DNA of 64,000 bases from Lactarius indigo (GCA_025766275.1 JAFKAC010000090.1:1-64000); one strand, 5' to 3'. Positions 1 through 13,100 are shown, numbered from the stretch's first letter. Notes: generated from the letters alone by a model not told the origin. Made by a program: numbers and translations.

Positions 1-535
1 CTCACGCTGTCCTTTAAACCTTGTATCACATGTGCCGAGGGATAGTAACCCCCCAAGTTCTCGTCAGTCGAAGGGAAATGATTTCGCGACTTCTTGTCGA
101 TCGCAAAGGCCCCTCCATGGACCGTGAGCGTCACACGAATTGCGGCTACAGTCAAGATAAACATAGAATATGTGGGATTCACAACCAGATACCACAGCTT
201 CCTAGCAACAAGGGCCAGATGCCTTATGTTGGAGGCACCACCTGATGAATACCCAACAACTCGGGAGAACCTATACCCGTGACGTCTACGAACTAGGCGC
301 CGTGAAATGGCCGCCTCACGCAGGTGACACGGTACTTCTGTATGCCTAGTTATTTCCGTTGTGAACAATACCCTTGGATCTGCGCATGGCAATTCCGAAT
401 CTGGTGGCGAAATTGCGGCGGTCGTAATGTACGACAAAGATTTTTTCAAAAGTGATGCGATGGTATCATTCATGAATCGTGATGGTTCAGGAAATGATCA
501 CAGCTTCTCTAAGGTTCAAATTGTACATTGTCTTA
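1..535. other. No recognised gene (downstream of recyclin-1)
   Basis: I see no convincing gene here. Short open frames exist on both strands but lack intron signals or a family resemblance. The right-hand part probably carries the 3' untranslated region of the minus-strand recyclin-1 gene. Confidence 0.4.
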
Positions 536-3500
536 TCAACAACCTTCTCGATTCTTCTTCCAGTCGCTGCGCCGCTGTATGAACTCGTAGATGTCCTAAA
601 AGGTGAGGCGTCGTGAACGGCAGTAACACATCATCAAGCGTAGCTGCCCACCTCGGGACGATACGCCCCCCCCGTAACGTGTCACGTCACGGACGATTTG
701 CGCGAGGTCTTTCGCGTCTTCCACAATGAATACGTGACCTAGCATCTTGAGATTTGCAAAATCTGATGTAAGGACTGAATCTGCAGCGATGCACGTGTAA
801 GAAGCGCGATGGTAAGAAAAATATATATAGAAAATAAATGAAGAACGTATTAACCTTTAGCGACGAAATGAAGGTGTGGTAAGCATTCAGATCGGCAATG
901 ACTTGAAAGCCTCCGTTCAGCGAAATAATTTGGCGCTTGATGTGCTTCTGTAAAATCCTGCATTTCAAACATGAAGTGTCTCAGTCGCTAATCGAAAGGA
1001 AGGAACTTCCAGTTAGTTACCCGATCAGCCTCACGCCAACCTCGCCCTCGAACACTTCTAACACTTCCCGGTTGACGTTTCCCTGAAGAAGCCGTATGTG
1101 CTCCTCGAGACACTTTATAGCTTCCGTGCAGCCTTTCGATGGGCCCAAAAGGAGGGGTGCTTCTTCCGGTGGGTAATACGTCCGCGGGGGGGTGAGGGTC
1201 GTAATGATGTGATCCACCTGGAACAACTTCTAGTCGGCTACTCCATGTAAAATCTCAGGGATCACTGACCTGGTTCATCAGAACCTCGATACCTGCATTC
1301 AGTCCTTTTGCGACCGAATCATCGAGCAAGTTCTCGAAGCGCTTCTTTTCTCTGACGACCAGGTTTAGGAAGTCCGTTAGGTCAACGTGAGGAGCCTATC
1401 ATCGCATTGTCAAATGGGTTTGGTGACGATTACGTGGATCGGAAAAACAGGGGCGGGGGGGGGGGGGGGGGGGGACCGTACCAGCTCTTTATCAAAGTAC
1501 ACTTGAACAATGCTCTGGATCATGTCTCCGATATGAACTAACTCGAAGAATTGCACTAACGGCGCAACCGAGGTCGACGCTGACGCTAGCCTCTCTGCAT
1601 CCGAGGTAGAGTCCGAAAGTGCAGGCGGTTGATACGCCCGCATCTGTGTTATGGCCCTGTCAAGCCCATGGTGAGCACTAAAACCGCGAAATGAATTATC
1701 AACGAACAATTCAAATCCATTTCGCACATGTCGTTCGCCAAGGACGCCCAGCATTTCAGTGGCCAACTCCTCAATTGTCTCCCGTACCCGAACACCGTAG
1801 GTCCCAGGATAGCCAACAAATATCTCCACGCGCTTAAGCGACTCTCGCGTAGCGTGTATCAATTCGAGGGTGACATCGAGGGAGAGAAGAAGTTGAAGAT
1901 TGTCGTAGGAGTGAAGTCGAGGCGGTTGGGGGGACGCAGATGTGGTCGTGGGCGCTGTAGCGTTCTCGCCATGTTCGCTAGTTACCTCTCCAAGGCTGTC
2001 TTCGAGACTGTCTTCGAGTTCATCCTCCCAAAGCACGACTGCGGTACTATCTGTGCCCTTTGTGTAGCCCTCTTTAAGACCGTTGCCGTTGACTTGCCCT
2101 GCCCCGCCCCAACGCCGCGGATCGAGCATCGCGATACCGTGGACAGCGGCACCTGAAACAGTCTCAACCGTGCGTGGGACAATAGAAACGGGGATGAGCA
2201 AGAGGTTGGTGAAAGTCGAAAGGACATTGCTTTTCAGATGAGCTGGGGAAGAGGAGGCGAGAAAGGTAGGCTGTTGGGAGGCTAGCAGGGGGGATTCATC
2301 GGTATGTACACTCGTCTGCACGTAATGAGCGTCTAAGATGAGCTCAGGAAACTGAGTACGAATTGTGGGGAAGAACAAACGATACCTTTTTCTCCCAATC
2401 TCGGTACGTATGCCCAAATGTTTGCTTCAGGGAATCTATTTCTTCATCGAGATACTCATCCATGTTGGGTTCAAACATCCTATACCTGCAATATGCAGAA
2501 CCGATCACAAGATGTGAGCCATGGATCGATCGTGACACGCATGAGAAACGAAGACATATCGTGCTCCGCGTGAGGGTAGAGGGGAACACGCACACGACAT
2601 CCTCAGCTTGTGCCTTGCTGACCTCCTTGTCCGCGCTGGGCGGATGCCGTTGGCTGGCTAGTTCAAGAAGGGTATCCACTATGCGCCAAGCTTCCCTAAA
2701 GCATGCTGCTGTCGCTTTCAAAAACAAGACACCATTTGCTAATGAGCGTGCGTGAGTGAGAAGAGGTGCGATGTATTCGGAAACCTAGAAGCACGTCGGG
2801 GTCAGCGGGGACATGGGTTATACACGAGGTCCAGCAACGTACTACTTCCGTTGCGATGCGATCTGCAAAAGACAGGAGAACGCCTGCAGCTGGTGGGAAG
2901 ACGCGCACAGCGCGGGAACCATGCTCCCGAAGCGCGTCTAGGACAAAGCCCATAAAGGCGTCCATGGCCTCAAAATTCAAACCGCCCTCTGAACTGTTTC
3001 GTTCGCGTTATTCACACAGCTTTGGACGGCGTGGTAAACGGACACATAACATACGTGAAATTGTCAAGAGGCTTGTGTGCACTTGTGACATAGAAAATCT
3101 CCCGTTTTTCAGCCCACACACGCCCCATTTCCCATTCCGCGATCCCCCCGCTTCCGCTTTCGTGTGGTTCCCAGATCTCCCAGCTTGCTTCCGCGGCCTC
3201 GCGCATACCTGCCTCATCGGCCCGACCATCCGAAACATCGAACGCACTGAGCAAGGCGGCATCAAAGCGGTCAGAAGCAGCGCGGAGGGCAGACAGCAAG
3301 GAAGGTGCAGATCGAAGGGGCTCAAGGTGGAAAAGAAATAAGTGGAGAAGATGAAGGGTCTTGGAGCGATGTAGCAAAGAGAGGGGAGGGGTTGATGCGG
3401 TTGTGGGTGGGAAGAGGGATGCGAGGATCTGATGAGGGGGTTCGAGCAGGGCCGGAGCGAGATTTCTTAGGAGTCTGTGCGCGCGTATGTAGAGGGCACG

Positions 3501-4013
3501 GAACGGGGTAGTGCCAAGGGCATTCGTGCCTTGCATCACTGTCTCGCTGCCAATGAAATTACCCACTTCAGCTAGAGAGGTTCCACTTTGCGTCGGAAAC
3601 CCGCCAAAACCGAAACCAAAGGCATCCGTTCCAGATGTGAAGTCACCAAAATCATCTTCTGCAACATCTACGGTGAGGGTTGGGGGTTGTTCTGGTGCCT
3701 CCTTTCGAGCACGACTCTCGAGTTCATCCAGAACAGGTCCGAATCCATAGCGGTCGATGCTTAGGAGGTTGTAGTGATGCTCCCAAAGTGGTTCAGAGGC
3801 AGCGAGCCGAGCGAGGGCACGATTAGTGCGCGCGTAGGCAGGGACATCGGGCACAGGGATGTACTGAAGAATGAGCAAGTGAAGTGAGGATGGAAGTCTC
3901 CCAATAAGGGGAGTTGACCTGGGACTGTGACTGTGTACGAATCTCTGCGAGCTAGACGCAGAACCCAAACCCTGGTGGAGTTTGACCGGTTCAAGTGCCT
4001 TGAACTTGTCCAT
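536..4013 (-). CDS. rcy1: Recyclin-1, F-box and Sec10-like trafficking protein (3' end with frame breaks)
   Basis: Recyclin-1 family (yeast Rcy1), an F-box protein with an exocyst Sec10-like body that acts in endosomal recycling to the plasma membrane. I chose the ATG at 4013 because the sequence MDKFKALEPVKLHQG leads directly into an F-box (LPSSLHLLILQYIPVPD). The first exon runs 4013-3055. Later exons give family blocks such as MDAFMGFVLDALREHG, RVFPPAAGVLLSFADRI, MFEPNMDEYLDEEI, KRQIISLNGGFQVIADLNAY and FANLKMLGHVFIVEDAKDL, joined by short introns. The 5' and middle exons splice cleanly. The 3' end does not: the exon ending near 870 cannot be joined in frame to the next one, a run of eight G at 665-672 costs either a frame or the expected YRPE, and DWKK near 555 is followed by a shift, so the frame as read stops at 536. 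This is either a decaying 3' end or local base errors. The family call is firm, the C-terminus is not. tRNA-Pro lies just upstream and divergent. Confidence 0.85.
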
Positions 4014-4145
4014 TCGACGTCCGCTGTCTCGGACGGTCGACGACACGCTAGTAGACGGCCGGGATGACAGTAAGGGACAGGTTACGAGACCTTCCAATCT
4101 CGTTTAGCGCCGGATTATATTGTGACTGTCAAACCCATCATCGGT

Positions 4146-4241
4146 GGCCCAATGGTCTAGTGGTACGATGCTCGCTTTGGGTTATGCCGATTCGGCTTTA
4201 AACTTTGCGAGCGGTCCAGGGTTCGAACCCCTGTTGGGCCC
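4146..4241 (+). tRNA. tRNA-Pro (anticodon TGG) with a 24-nt intron
   Basis: A full cloverleaf can be drawn. The acceptor stem GGCCCAA (4146-4152) pairs with TTGGGCC (4234-4240), followed by C as discriminator. The D arm carries the A-box-like tctagtggtac. The anticodon stem CTCGC (4171-4175) pairs with GCGAG (4207-4211), with anticodon TGG at 4178-4180. The T arm contains ggttcgaaccc, a standard B box. An extra 24 nt (4182-4205) sits after base 37, the canonical position for nuclear tRNA introns. T54-loop and stem lengths look normal, so the gene should be functional. It decodes CCA/CCN proline codons. Confidence 0.93.
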
Positions 4242-4247
4242 AATGCC

Positions 4248-4253
4248 TTTTTT
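4248..4253 (+). terminator. Pol III terminator of tRNA-Pro
   Basis: Six T residues begin seven bases after the tRNA 3' end, the usual stop signal for RNA polymerase III. Confidence 0.8.
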
Positions 4254-5250
4254 GCTTCCCCTCAACCCACCATCGACATGATTCGTGCGTTTTCTGAACC
4301 GGTCCTATAGTCCCTCGGAAACGTTTTAGGAACCTTGAGGACTTGCGTAACACTGGGTCCGCTGTGCTCATATTCGTTGTCGACGAGTCATGAGTTGCAC
4401 TCGTATGACTTCCGTAACTTAATGTGGCAGTCTCAGGCTTTAGCGAGCATTTACAAGTTATATGTATTATACTGCGTATTTTTAAAATCCGGTCTTTTCG
4501 TCCGAAAGGTGCTGTACAAGTCACTACGTGAAGCTCATTTGGTCAGGCGTCTGACTCTTCTGGGGCAAAAGAACCCTACGCGGGGCCCGGAGATGTGCCC
4601 CATGAATAGGCGGGAAGTAGACCTAGTCCTTCGTCCATGCGCCAAAGTAAACCAGCTTGGTAACCGGGGGTCTCTTCCCCGGGGGTGCAGTACAACTGAC
4701 AAACTCATTTGTACGTGAGCAATGAGACCAGTGCTTACGTTTGTCGCCTTCTGCGAAGTCACCGGAAGAAATGGTGTGGCACATCTGGAGGGGCCCAGTG
4801 AAACACCCGCTGAGGAGGACTCTATGACCTCTGGGGTGAGGTAAGATGGCGGTGGGGTCCGGTGATCAGCGTCGAGCCATCCAGAAACGTTCAGCCCCGG
4901 TAAAGTGGAGAGTCGTGGGGGAAGAACGGGCTGAAATGGATCCAGAGTGTATAGGACGAATGAGATCCACTCGATCAAGGGCGAGCAGTTGCACTGATGT
5001 GACTTTCGATGAACCCGTTAGCGGAGAATAAACCCGAAATCCGATCAGATCATGACCAACAAGCTGCTTGAGGGATCGACGCTTTGGTGGGGCTGGAGCC
5101 GGGGAGGTGAGGTAGTCAACGGTGCGGTGATGGACATGAATCCGGTGAAGCGCTCAAACTTGTCATTTGCAAGACGTAAGACCACGCGTAAGCTCTTTGT
5201 TTGTGTGTGGGGTGAAACTACTCTGACCACATGTGTGTGGCGTATGCAAG
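4254..5250. other. No recognised gene
   Basis: Between the tRNA and the proteasome gene I find no family match. An open frame on the minus strand (4535-4978) is fairly long, but it has no upstream exon that joins to it and no recognisable motif. Confidence 0.35.
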
Positions 5251-5624
5251 ATGTCAACAAAGCCCTGGACCAGTGACGAAACGCACTTCTTGAAAGGGCT
5301 TGTCAGTACCACCGTTACTCAACAAGTCGGCGGAGATCAAGCAAAAGCGTTTCGCCTTGAAGAAGGTAACCTGATTTGTCTCGTCCCGAGAAGATGAGAA
5401 ACACGCAGGAGGACTCCCCTAGTAAGATGCAAATGAGGCCGCGACTAACGGCTTCTTTTAGGCAGAGACCGTGTTTTGTTTTTATTTTATTTACGGGGCC
5501 AATCGAAACGAGATATACGCCGTGTACGGTAAGATCCAGAGACCGATCGATTGACTATGAATCTATGAATGCCCGTGATCGTGACGAGCTTTATGAAGAC
5601 ATTCAATCGAATCCTCACTTCTGA
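5251..5624 (+). CDS. Possible small unrecognised gene
   Basis: An ATG at 5251 opens a frame beginning MSTKPWTSDETHFLKGLV, which ends at a good 5' splice site (gaag|gtaacc, near 5365). An acceptor (cttcttttag) lies near 5461, and an exon ending QSNPHF with a stop at 5622-5624 follows. The W-x-x-[DE]-x-x-x-[FL] start faintly resembles a Myb/SANT helix. I could not find one splice pattern that clearly joins all parts, and I do not recognise the protein. It could equally be chance. Confidence 0.2.
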
Positions 5625-5888
5625 TCCGACTAGTGGGTCCAGTGCAGAGGTAGGATTGTCAAAATTAAGGGGGGATGAGCTCGGCCTGCATGAACTATTC
5701 CGTTACTAGTAGGGATGTGGCTTCCGCGACATCTCGTCGTGTAACTTATTTGCGGTAATACCACACTGTACATCATCATACATTGGGTCTCAGTTTCTAC
5801 GATACCTGGACTCAACGAATATCATAAAACATTGTGTACAAGGCATCAAAGGGTGATCCGCTCAGTCCGTCCATTATCTATGACACAA

Positions 5889-6598
5889 TTACAATTTGAC
5901 CTCCCGTACCCCGTCCTTATCGACAACCTTCACGATATAATTTCCTGGTGCAACAATTAAGCGCTGCGCGGTCTCATTGATTGCGCGCCGGAGAACGTCA
6001 AGACCTTCTTCCAACGAACCCTCGGGGTTGTGATACCTACGTTCAGTCAGCACCCCAAATTCTGCTTATTGAGGGGTGAAATCACGGAGAAGAGCTTACC
6101 GGTCTAATAAGCTGAGCGCGAAGTAACTTCCGTACCCATGCGCGGCAAACGGCACAGACGCCATGGTGCCGAGGTAATCAATCCAGTACAAGTGTGGTGA
6201 CTTTTCAGCAGAGTCATATCCGCCTACAAGAAGGTTGACGGTGTAAGGTGAATGCGTGCGAAGCGAATTTGCCAGCGATCGACGAATCCACGAAGCAGCA
6301 GATTGCGGGCGGAGAGGATAAAGGTTACGGATTTGATAGAGTCTGATGTTTCGCTCTACGAATTCGGCAAACTGGATAGTATCACCTGTGAGGGTTGAAG
6401 AGGGTGAATTCTGAAAATTCGTCGTCCTGTTCAACGCGTAGACGTACCCGACTCTCCAGAGTAAGCCATCAAAAGGTGGGGGCTGAGAGTTTTGATCTTG
6501 TCCTCATCGACTTTCATTTTCACGATAGAACGCGCTGACGTAGTGTCCGCAGCAATGAGGACATAGTCCTTTCCTGTGAGTGCAAATGAACACTCCAT
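5889..6598 (-). CDS. PRE1: 20S proteasome subunit beta-4 (Pre1/PSMB2)
   Basis: Beta-4 subunit of the 20S proteasome core, a non-catalytic beta-ring member in cytoplasm and nucleus. Exons are 6598-6448, 6385-6100 and 6036-5889, and join in frame to a 194-residue protein, about the size of yeast Pre1 and human PSMB2. It starts MECSFALTGKDYVLIAAD without a propeptide, as expected for beta-4; the catalytic N-terminal threonine of active subunits is absent. Family blocks visible are DTIQFAEFVERN, YTVNLLVGGYD, WIDYLGTM, AHGYGSYFALSLLD and IVKVVDKDGVREV. I preferred the ATG at 6598 over the in-frame one at 6622 because homologues begin ME-x-x-[IF]-G. Both introns are 62-63 nt, GT-AG. Confidence 0.95.
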
Positions 6599-7101
6599 CT
6601 TGAGTTTCGTAGCAGAAAGCAAGAGTGGCGACGCGTCACTCAGTCGAGTCCATCCAATCTATGTATATTACATAATACGTCTCTCTCAGGAGACAACCGT
6701 GACTTTCAAGTTCAAGACGTTAAACTGAACCTTTACCCTGCGTGCAACGTTTTCTCTTCGTGTTCGAGCTTCTGCGACTAAAGTTATTCGATCTAAATCA
6801 CACCGCCTCTGCGCCGTCGGCTTTGCCTCGTCGCAGCCTCGATGGCCGGGGTGGCGTCCGTAGCTCCCTGAGATAGACAGTTCTTACCGAACATCGAGCA
6901 GAGTTTTGTCATCCATTCTCCGTCAGGACACCACGTCGGTCAACCCTCATGAACGGAGATAACGGGAAATGTAGTCAAAGGTCCAGGACTCTATTCTGCG
7001 TGCTAAATTTATCCTATCTAGGAGAGTCCGTAATTTACAATATCGAACCGGGACGACGTCTAGAGACGCCATGATATCGTACACATTTGTCTAGTAGGAG
7101 A
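6599..7101. other. Intergenic spacer upstream of PRE1
   Basis: No coding signal is seen. It should hold the PRE1 promoter and the 3' end of the DUF3684 gene, both on the minus strand. Confidence 0.4.
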
Positions 7102-10100
7102 TCATGAACGGGGTAATAACTTGCTTAGGGTCACAAGGTATGCCTCGCAAATGGCCGAGAAGTAAAACTCGTGTTCGGAGTTGTGGGGGTGGACGAGATT
7201 GTGAGCGATCTCGTGAGCAAGAGTGAAGTACCTGTCCAGGGAGAATCAGCCAAGCTCTAAGCGAAATATGGCAAATCGTACCAGGAAATGTAAGCCTTGC
7301 TAAAATCACCTTGTTGGACATCACGGTCATCTAAAAATAGATGAGGTATGACTGTCGATCAGATAGGCGTGAAAACGTTGTACATACGCCAGGCCTCGTA
7401 ATACCGTAAATTCATGAACAAACTCCCGTTTCTATTAAAAGCAACAAGCTGCCCTTCGTTATCTGCGAAAACGTGCAGGCTAGACTGCGGGATCTTATAG
7501 ATCGCTACTAGTGGGTTGAGCACATGGAGGAAGCGAGCGAGCACATCGTGTTTGCGTTGAACGAGCGACTCGCCGTCCGGAAGGTCTAGAGGAATTCTGG
7601 CGGTCAACGACGATGGTAGGTTCCAGTGAAGCAATTCGTACCTTGCGCAGCGAAGACTCTCACGCCACCCATGCTACCTGCGAAAATTCCACAATCGTAA
7701 ACAGGAAAGATCTGCACACAGCAGAACTGGACACATGCCAACATGGTTTAATTCCCCAGTCCGGCCGGACACATCACAGTAGCCCTCGTCCAACGACTCT
7801 CTCACCGTTTGCATCTCCTCGCGGTTCCTTAGTAGATTGCTCCTCTCAGGCGTGCATGCTCCAATCGCCATGTTGATGTTGTTGGCTAGGTGGGAATGGA
7901 GGATGAGACGCCGTTTCTGCGCATTAAATTCGCAGGACGCACCGATGTTACTCAACGGAGTGACGCCGGGGCCACCAGACTGAGGACCGCGGATGAGTCC
8001 TTGTCCTTTCGACGGCCCTGAGTTCGGCTGCGGCGTATTGGAGTTCGGTGGTGGGGAGGCGCCCCTCGCGTCTAGGCTCGATGGCTGAGTTGCGTCGTCA
8101 CCACGAGGTGGCGAAGTTGGTCGGGACGAGACGTTTGACCGATCGGGGCCTATAAGTCGCCTAAAATTGCTGATTGCTGACGTCGGATTTTTAAGAATCT
8201 GCTGGATGCCAGTGCTCGTTGTTTGTGCGGGAGGTTTTGTCATTGTACCGGTCTGGGTCGGAGGTTGCGGGAACTTCACGTCTGTGGCGGCCAGTGTACC
8301 CTGCACTAACGTTCCCGAGTCCGATATCATTGACGCCCTGCTTGCCCTTTCGGCTGCTTCCCGTTCGGCCTTCTGCTGGCGCAGAATCCTGTCGACTAGT
8401 GGGGAGAAGAAGCAATCCAATCAGGGGGCCAAAGAATATGAGATGCTTTGACAAGAGGGTACCGTTATAACCCCGCCGTTTGAGGGCCTTGATGTCTGTC
8501 GAAAGGATTGTCATGAATAAGAGGGCGTCGTTGACCTTGGGCGACTCGAAGATGAAGCGACACAAAGAGGTAGAGACCCTAAAAACATCAAACAAACGTG
8601 GCCACCCATCTAAAGAGAACACTTACTCGTACATGTCCACTTGCGTGTTTCCGGCAAGCCAGAGCTCGATAGGGCCCCGGCCATCCCGTTTAGCGACAGC
8701 GGATGCCTCGTGACTCTCAGAGTGGCGGACGTCTCCATGCTGCAAGGCCTTGGTGACCAGCAGCTTTCCAAAGACTTTCACTATGAAATTATTTTCTTCA
8801 TTCAACCAATTGAACGAGACTTTGGTGCGTGACTGTGGGTGTTCGTGAAGGAAAAGAGGAAGCCGCTCTAAGATCAAATGTCTAATGTCGGGGCCCATCC
8901 TTGAGGAAGGAATCTCAACCGTTGTCTTGTAGTCCTCCCTGACTAAGGAACTCAACCGGGGGGAACCCAAGAAGAGGTATAGTTCTGATGATATGTGAGC
9001 GAATGTGTCAAAAGGCAGAACAATTCGAGAATACCTTCTAAAATATCCTCTTGGGGTGCACAGAAGACGCGATCACCGAAGAGTTGGTATGCGTTGGTAT
9101 CATCTGCGACAGCCACTTTATTGGGCTGAAGCAGGTCGTCTAGAAGATCCCAATCATCTTCGTCGCCCTCATTAGAGGACCTAGCACCGCTCCTCTTTAC
9201 GCGCCGCGATCCAAGAAGTATGTTTGACCGCTTCATGCGAACGACCGTTGACTTTCCAAGGAGCCGCTTATTCACCGCAAGGTTGCGAAGCTCAAAAAGG
9301 TAGCTAATTAAAAAGGTCATCTCGGACAACGTTTCGAGAAAAAAATAATCTACACCCACTTTTCGCGGCCATTTGCAAGCTCGTAGAATTGCCGTGGGTT
9401 CGCTAGCAAGATCTGGGCGATCTCTTCCACGGATGGCTCTTGCCTGGTACCACAAGCTGCAAGGAAAACATTGCCACGCGAGCCAAAATCAACGAAAGAA
9501 AAAAGCTTCGAATGCAGCTCTGCGCCCCCTGTTCCAGAAAAGTAACACTGGATAGGTGGCAACCTCTGGATTACACCCTTGCCTCCTGAAGACTTGACAG
9601 GAACGAATGGTGTCTCCGACAGTTTCCGTAATTCGTTTGGAGAGAATTCTACAAGCACAATAGGTGACGTCGTTCTTAAGTGGAGGCGGTTGGGAGAAAG
9701 TACCTGGAACACGGCCCGATATCACCTCGAACCACTGACGCGCTGTTGCCTCGTCTCTTGGCGGAGATCTCTCCAAAAGCGTCACAATCTCGGAGGTTGG
9801 GGGGTGGCTGTTGAGTTTGAGTTTGTTTGCCGCACCGTCTGGGAGTAGGGGATCTACTACTGGGAAACCCAGCGCTGCCCATTCGGGCCTAGCGTACAGC
9901 TGTCCAGCGTCATCCAGGTGAGGTAAAATCGCGATGAAAGAATCTCTTACCTCGAATGGTCTTGCCAACGATTTCTCCGACCCACGGACTGCGGGAACGA
10001 AGGCAAGATCTCGATAATTATTGGGGTCATAATCGGAGTATTTGAGGGATAAGTTGTCCAAGAAGAAGGTCAGCGCCTTCTCACGGACGGCTTGATTGTC

Positions 10101-13100
10101 GGAGGCGATAATGTTGAGAAGTTCCGACAAGGGGGGAGAGCGTCTCAAACCCAGAGAGATAAGGAATTTAGCTGTTCAATCAGTAAATTACACCGAAGTT
10201 ATCCTCTAGATCTGCTGCAATAACTCGCCTTCATCGGATGACAGCTTCCATCGGTTATCGACACCCCAGTCAATGACAGGCAAGCCAAGCCCGCGAAAGA
10301 TGTCAATTGGTTCGTAGAGGTCCATGGCCTTGTATCGCTGGACTCTGCGACCATTCGCGGGCACTGATTCCGTGCCTTCCTTTAGAAATGCAGACGTGTG
10401 ACGCAAACGCTCAAACTCTTGGGGTGTCAGAGTTGATTGAATTGACACCAAGTACTTGACCAGGTCGTAAATGGTCCAGTCTCCCGTTTTGATCATTCTG
10501 GAAATTCAGGTTGGGAAGGTCTCGGACTCGAGAAAAGAAACAAGACAGACCTGTCGAAAACGATCTGCAATTCCACATGCTTGCGTACGCCAAGTGACTG
10601 CAGGACCTTTTCTAGCGCGCCTTTGATACTGGTGCCAGACGGCATGGTGACAATGGGGAGATCCCGGAACAAGTTTACACTGGCAAAGTAGGCTTGGTCT
10701 GGTACCTTCAATCCGGCAGACGTTGGGACACAAGGCATCGGATTCAAGATTTTGATAACATCTTCAATGGCGCTTTTAGGCAGAGATGGCCAGGCCCTGG
10801 CGAGCGCTGACAGGACACGTTCTGCCCAAGGAGCTGAAAGTGTAATGTTGAACTCCGCGTTGGCAACGACCACCTTGGGGTCAGTGACATGCCTCAGCCA
10901 GTCAACAATAGTCAGCTGCTTCCAAGGAAAGACGGTCCCCAGGACATCTGGGTCAAATGATCTGGTAACGCTTGTAGGAAGTAACGTGCTTGGTAGGGGG
11001 CCGTCAGTTGGAATGATCGCCCCACCAGTCCTAGAATTTAAGAAAGTTCGTGCGTCTGAAAGCTTCATGATTCTCTCAGGTGGCCCACTGATTGACACCA
11101 CGAGTGCGTCCAACAGCTGCGATCGTCCTTGAAGAAGGTTGGGATTGTTTCCTTGCTTGTGAACACCGATCCACCACTTGATACATGCAACTGTTTCCAT
11201 CTCGGAAAGGGGTCTCGAGCGAAGTTCATTGAGGACGTCCACAAACGTTATGTTCTTGATCATTCCTCGGGCGCGGAGAGCGGCGATCATAGTCTTTGCG
11301 CCGTTGACGATGTCCTCGGAGATTACGGGCAGGCGCTTGAGGAAGCCGGAGAACTCGGGATCGGGTACGTGAACCAGGCTGGCACTACGCACACCTTCCG
11401 AGGAGATGATCGAGAACGGGTGTGTGGTTGCACACGTGAAGAAAGCGGTTTCCATGGAGGTAGATACCACGGAGGACGGTGTAGACGGATGAAACGTGAA
11501 AAATTTGAGTGCATGGAGGGCGCGTGCTCGTAACCATGCTTGAAGTTCCGCATCGGGGAGTCCACCTGGGCCATCCGCCGCCGCCGCCGCATCCCACAGG
11601 CTCTTGATGGTCCCCATTTCTTGCTCATAGGCGAAGCGTGCAAGAAAACCACCCACGTAAAGGAGACCCTTATTCCAAACTGCGCCCGGGGATTAGAACA
11701 AGCATACAAGGGGACGAAAGCGTGTACCTGCCACATTGCGATCACTAATGCATATCAAGTTCTTCGTCAACACTGACATAATAATTAAAGAAGGGACGTA
11801 CACCAGATCAATAGACTCGCGTTCTACAGTGGGAATAAATCGTGTGGCCATATGGCCTCCAATACCCGTAGTTTGCCCAGTCGAATGGCCCTATAGAAAA
11901 TGAACACCCTTGCATGAGTGAGGCAATTAACGCTTACGATAAACACACGAGCGGATCCAGTCCTGTGGGATATATTAATTTGATGCTAATTCCGAACGGC
12001 GCGACTTGCCCTTCCAAATCAGCCCGAAGGCCTTGAAACACACTCCCAGTGGCATATGCCGTCTTCTCCTCTGCCTTAACGCTTGAGTCATATTCATCCT
12101 TTCCTGTCTGGGTGAACATAAGAACCGATTTGAAGCGGATGTATCAAAACGAAGGAGCCCACATATATCAACTCGTAACGTAGACGGCTGGGAGGATTCT
12201 TCTTCGTTGATCGCAACAGCTCTGCTGTCATCCTTTTATCGAGCCGGACATCGACATTAGCAGCGAAGATTGTCAAGATGACGCTCGATAAAGGTGCCTC
12301 CAATAGGTTGACTGGTTCCTTGGGTGCAGCCGGCGCGGGCGTTGGTGATCTCCGTGGAGAGGAAGACCCACCGAATCCGGCAAAGAGTGACGAGAAGAAT
12401 CCACTGGCTTGGTGAGAAACGACCTTCAGCGTATCCGGCGACAAAAGCTTCTCCGATCCAACAGTGTACACCCATCGCGCAACTTCGGCCTCTATGTGAA
12501 GGGCTGACGAAGAAAAGGTATAGAAGAGCCCATGTATGCGGTATCGAAGTCTGACTCACGGACAGTCTGGACAGACCTAACAGTCATCATACTATCGGGG
12601 CTTGTGTTCTTGAGTCCCTTTAGCATAGGGACTTCCTTTGGCACACCAGCGTCTTTGGACAGCCGGACCAACCGCTTATCATCAAAGTATACGCTGACCT
12701 CAGAAAGGTGCGCCATGAACGTGATCGAAGAAACCAGGAAGCGAGTGAAATCGAAGGCGGGCGGTATTGGGCCAGGTTCCCTAAGTGGCATTTGAAAAGT
12801 AGTCCACGGATCGTCAGCTTGGTCTGGGGGTACATTGCCGCGGCGGACGTATAGCTAGAACGAACACGTTTGCATGAGACTCAGAAAGGATATGAAACGA
12901 TGGATCTACTTGATCTTTTTTGTCCTTCCAATAAAAATTCATCCATTGACCTGGTACACGTACACAGTGAATTGGTGCGAGGTCGCCAAAGGTGAGATTA
13001 GCTTACCTCCCGAAGTGACCCATGGCACCTCGGTGACAGAGAATAAGCTGTAGAAGCCTGCGGGTACACTGTGAAACGATTGTTTGACTTCAGACGGTGA

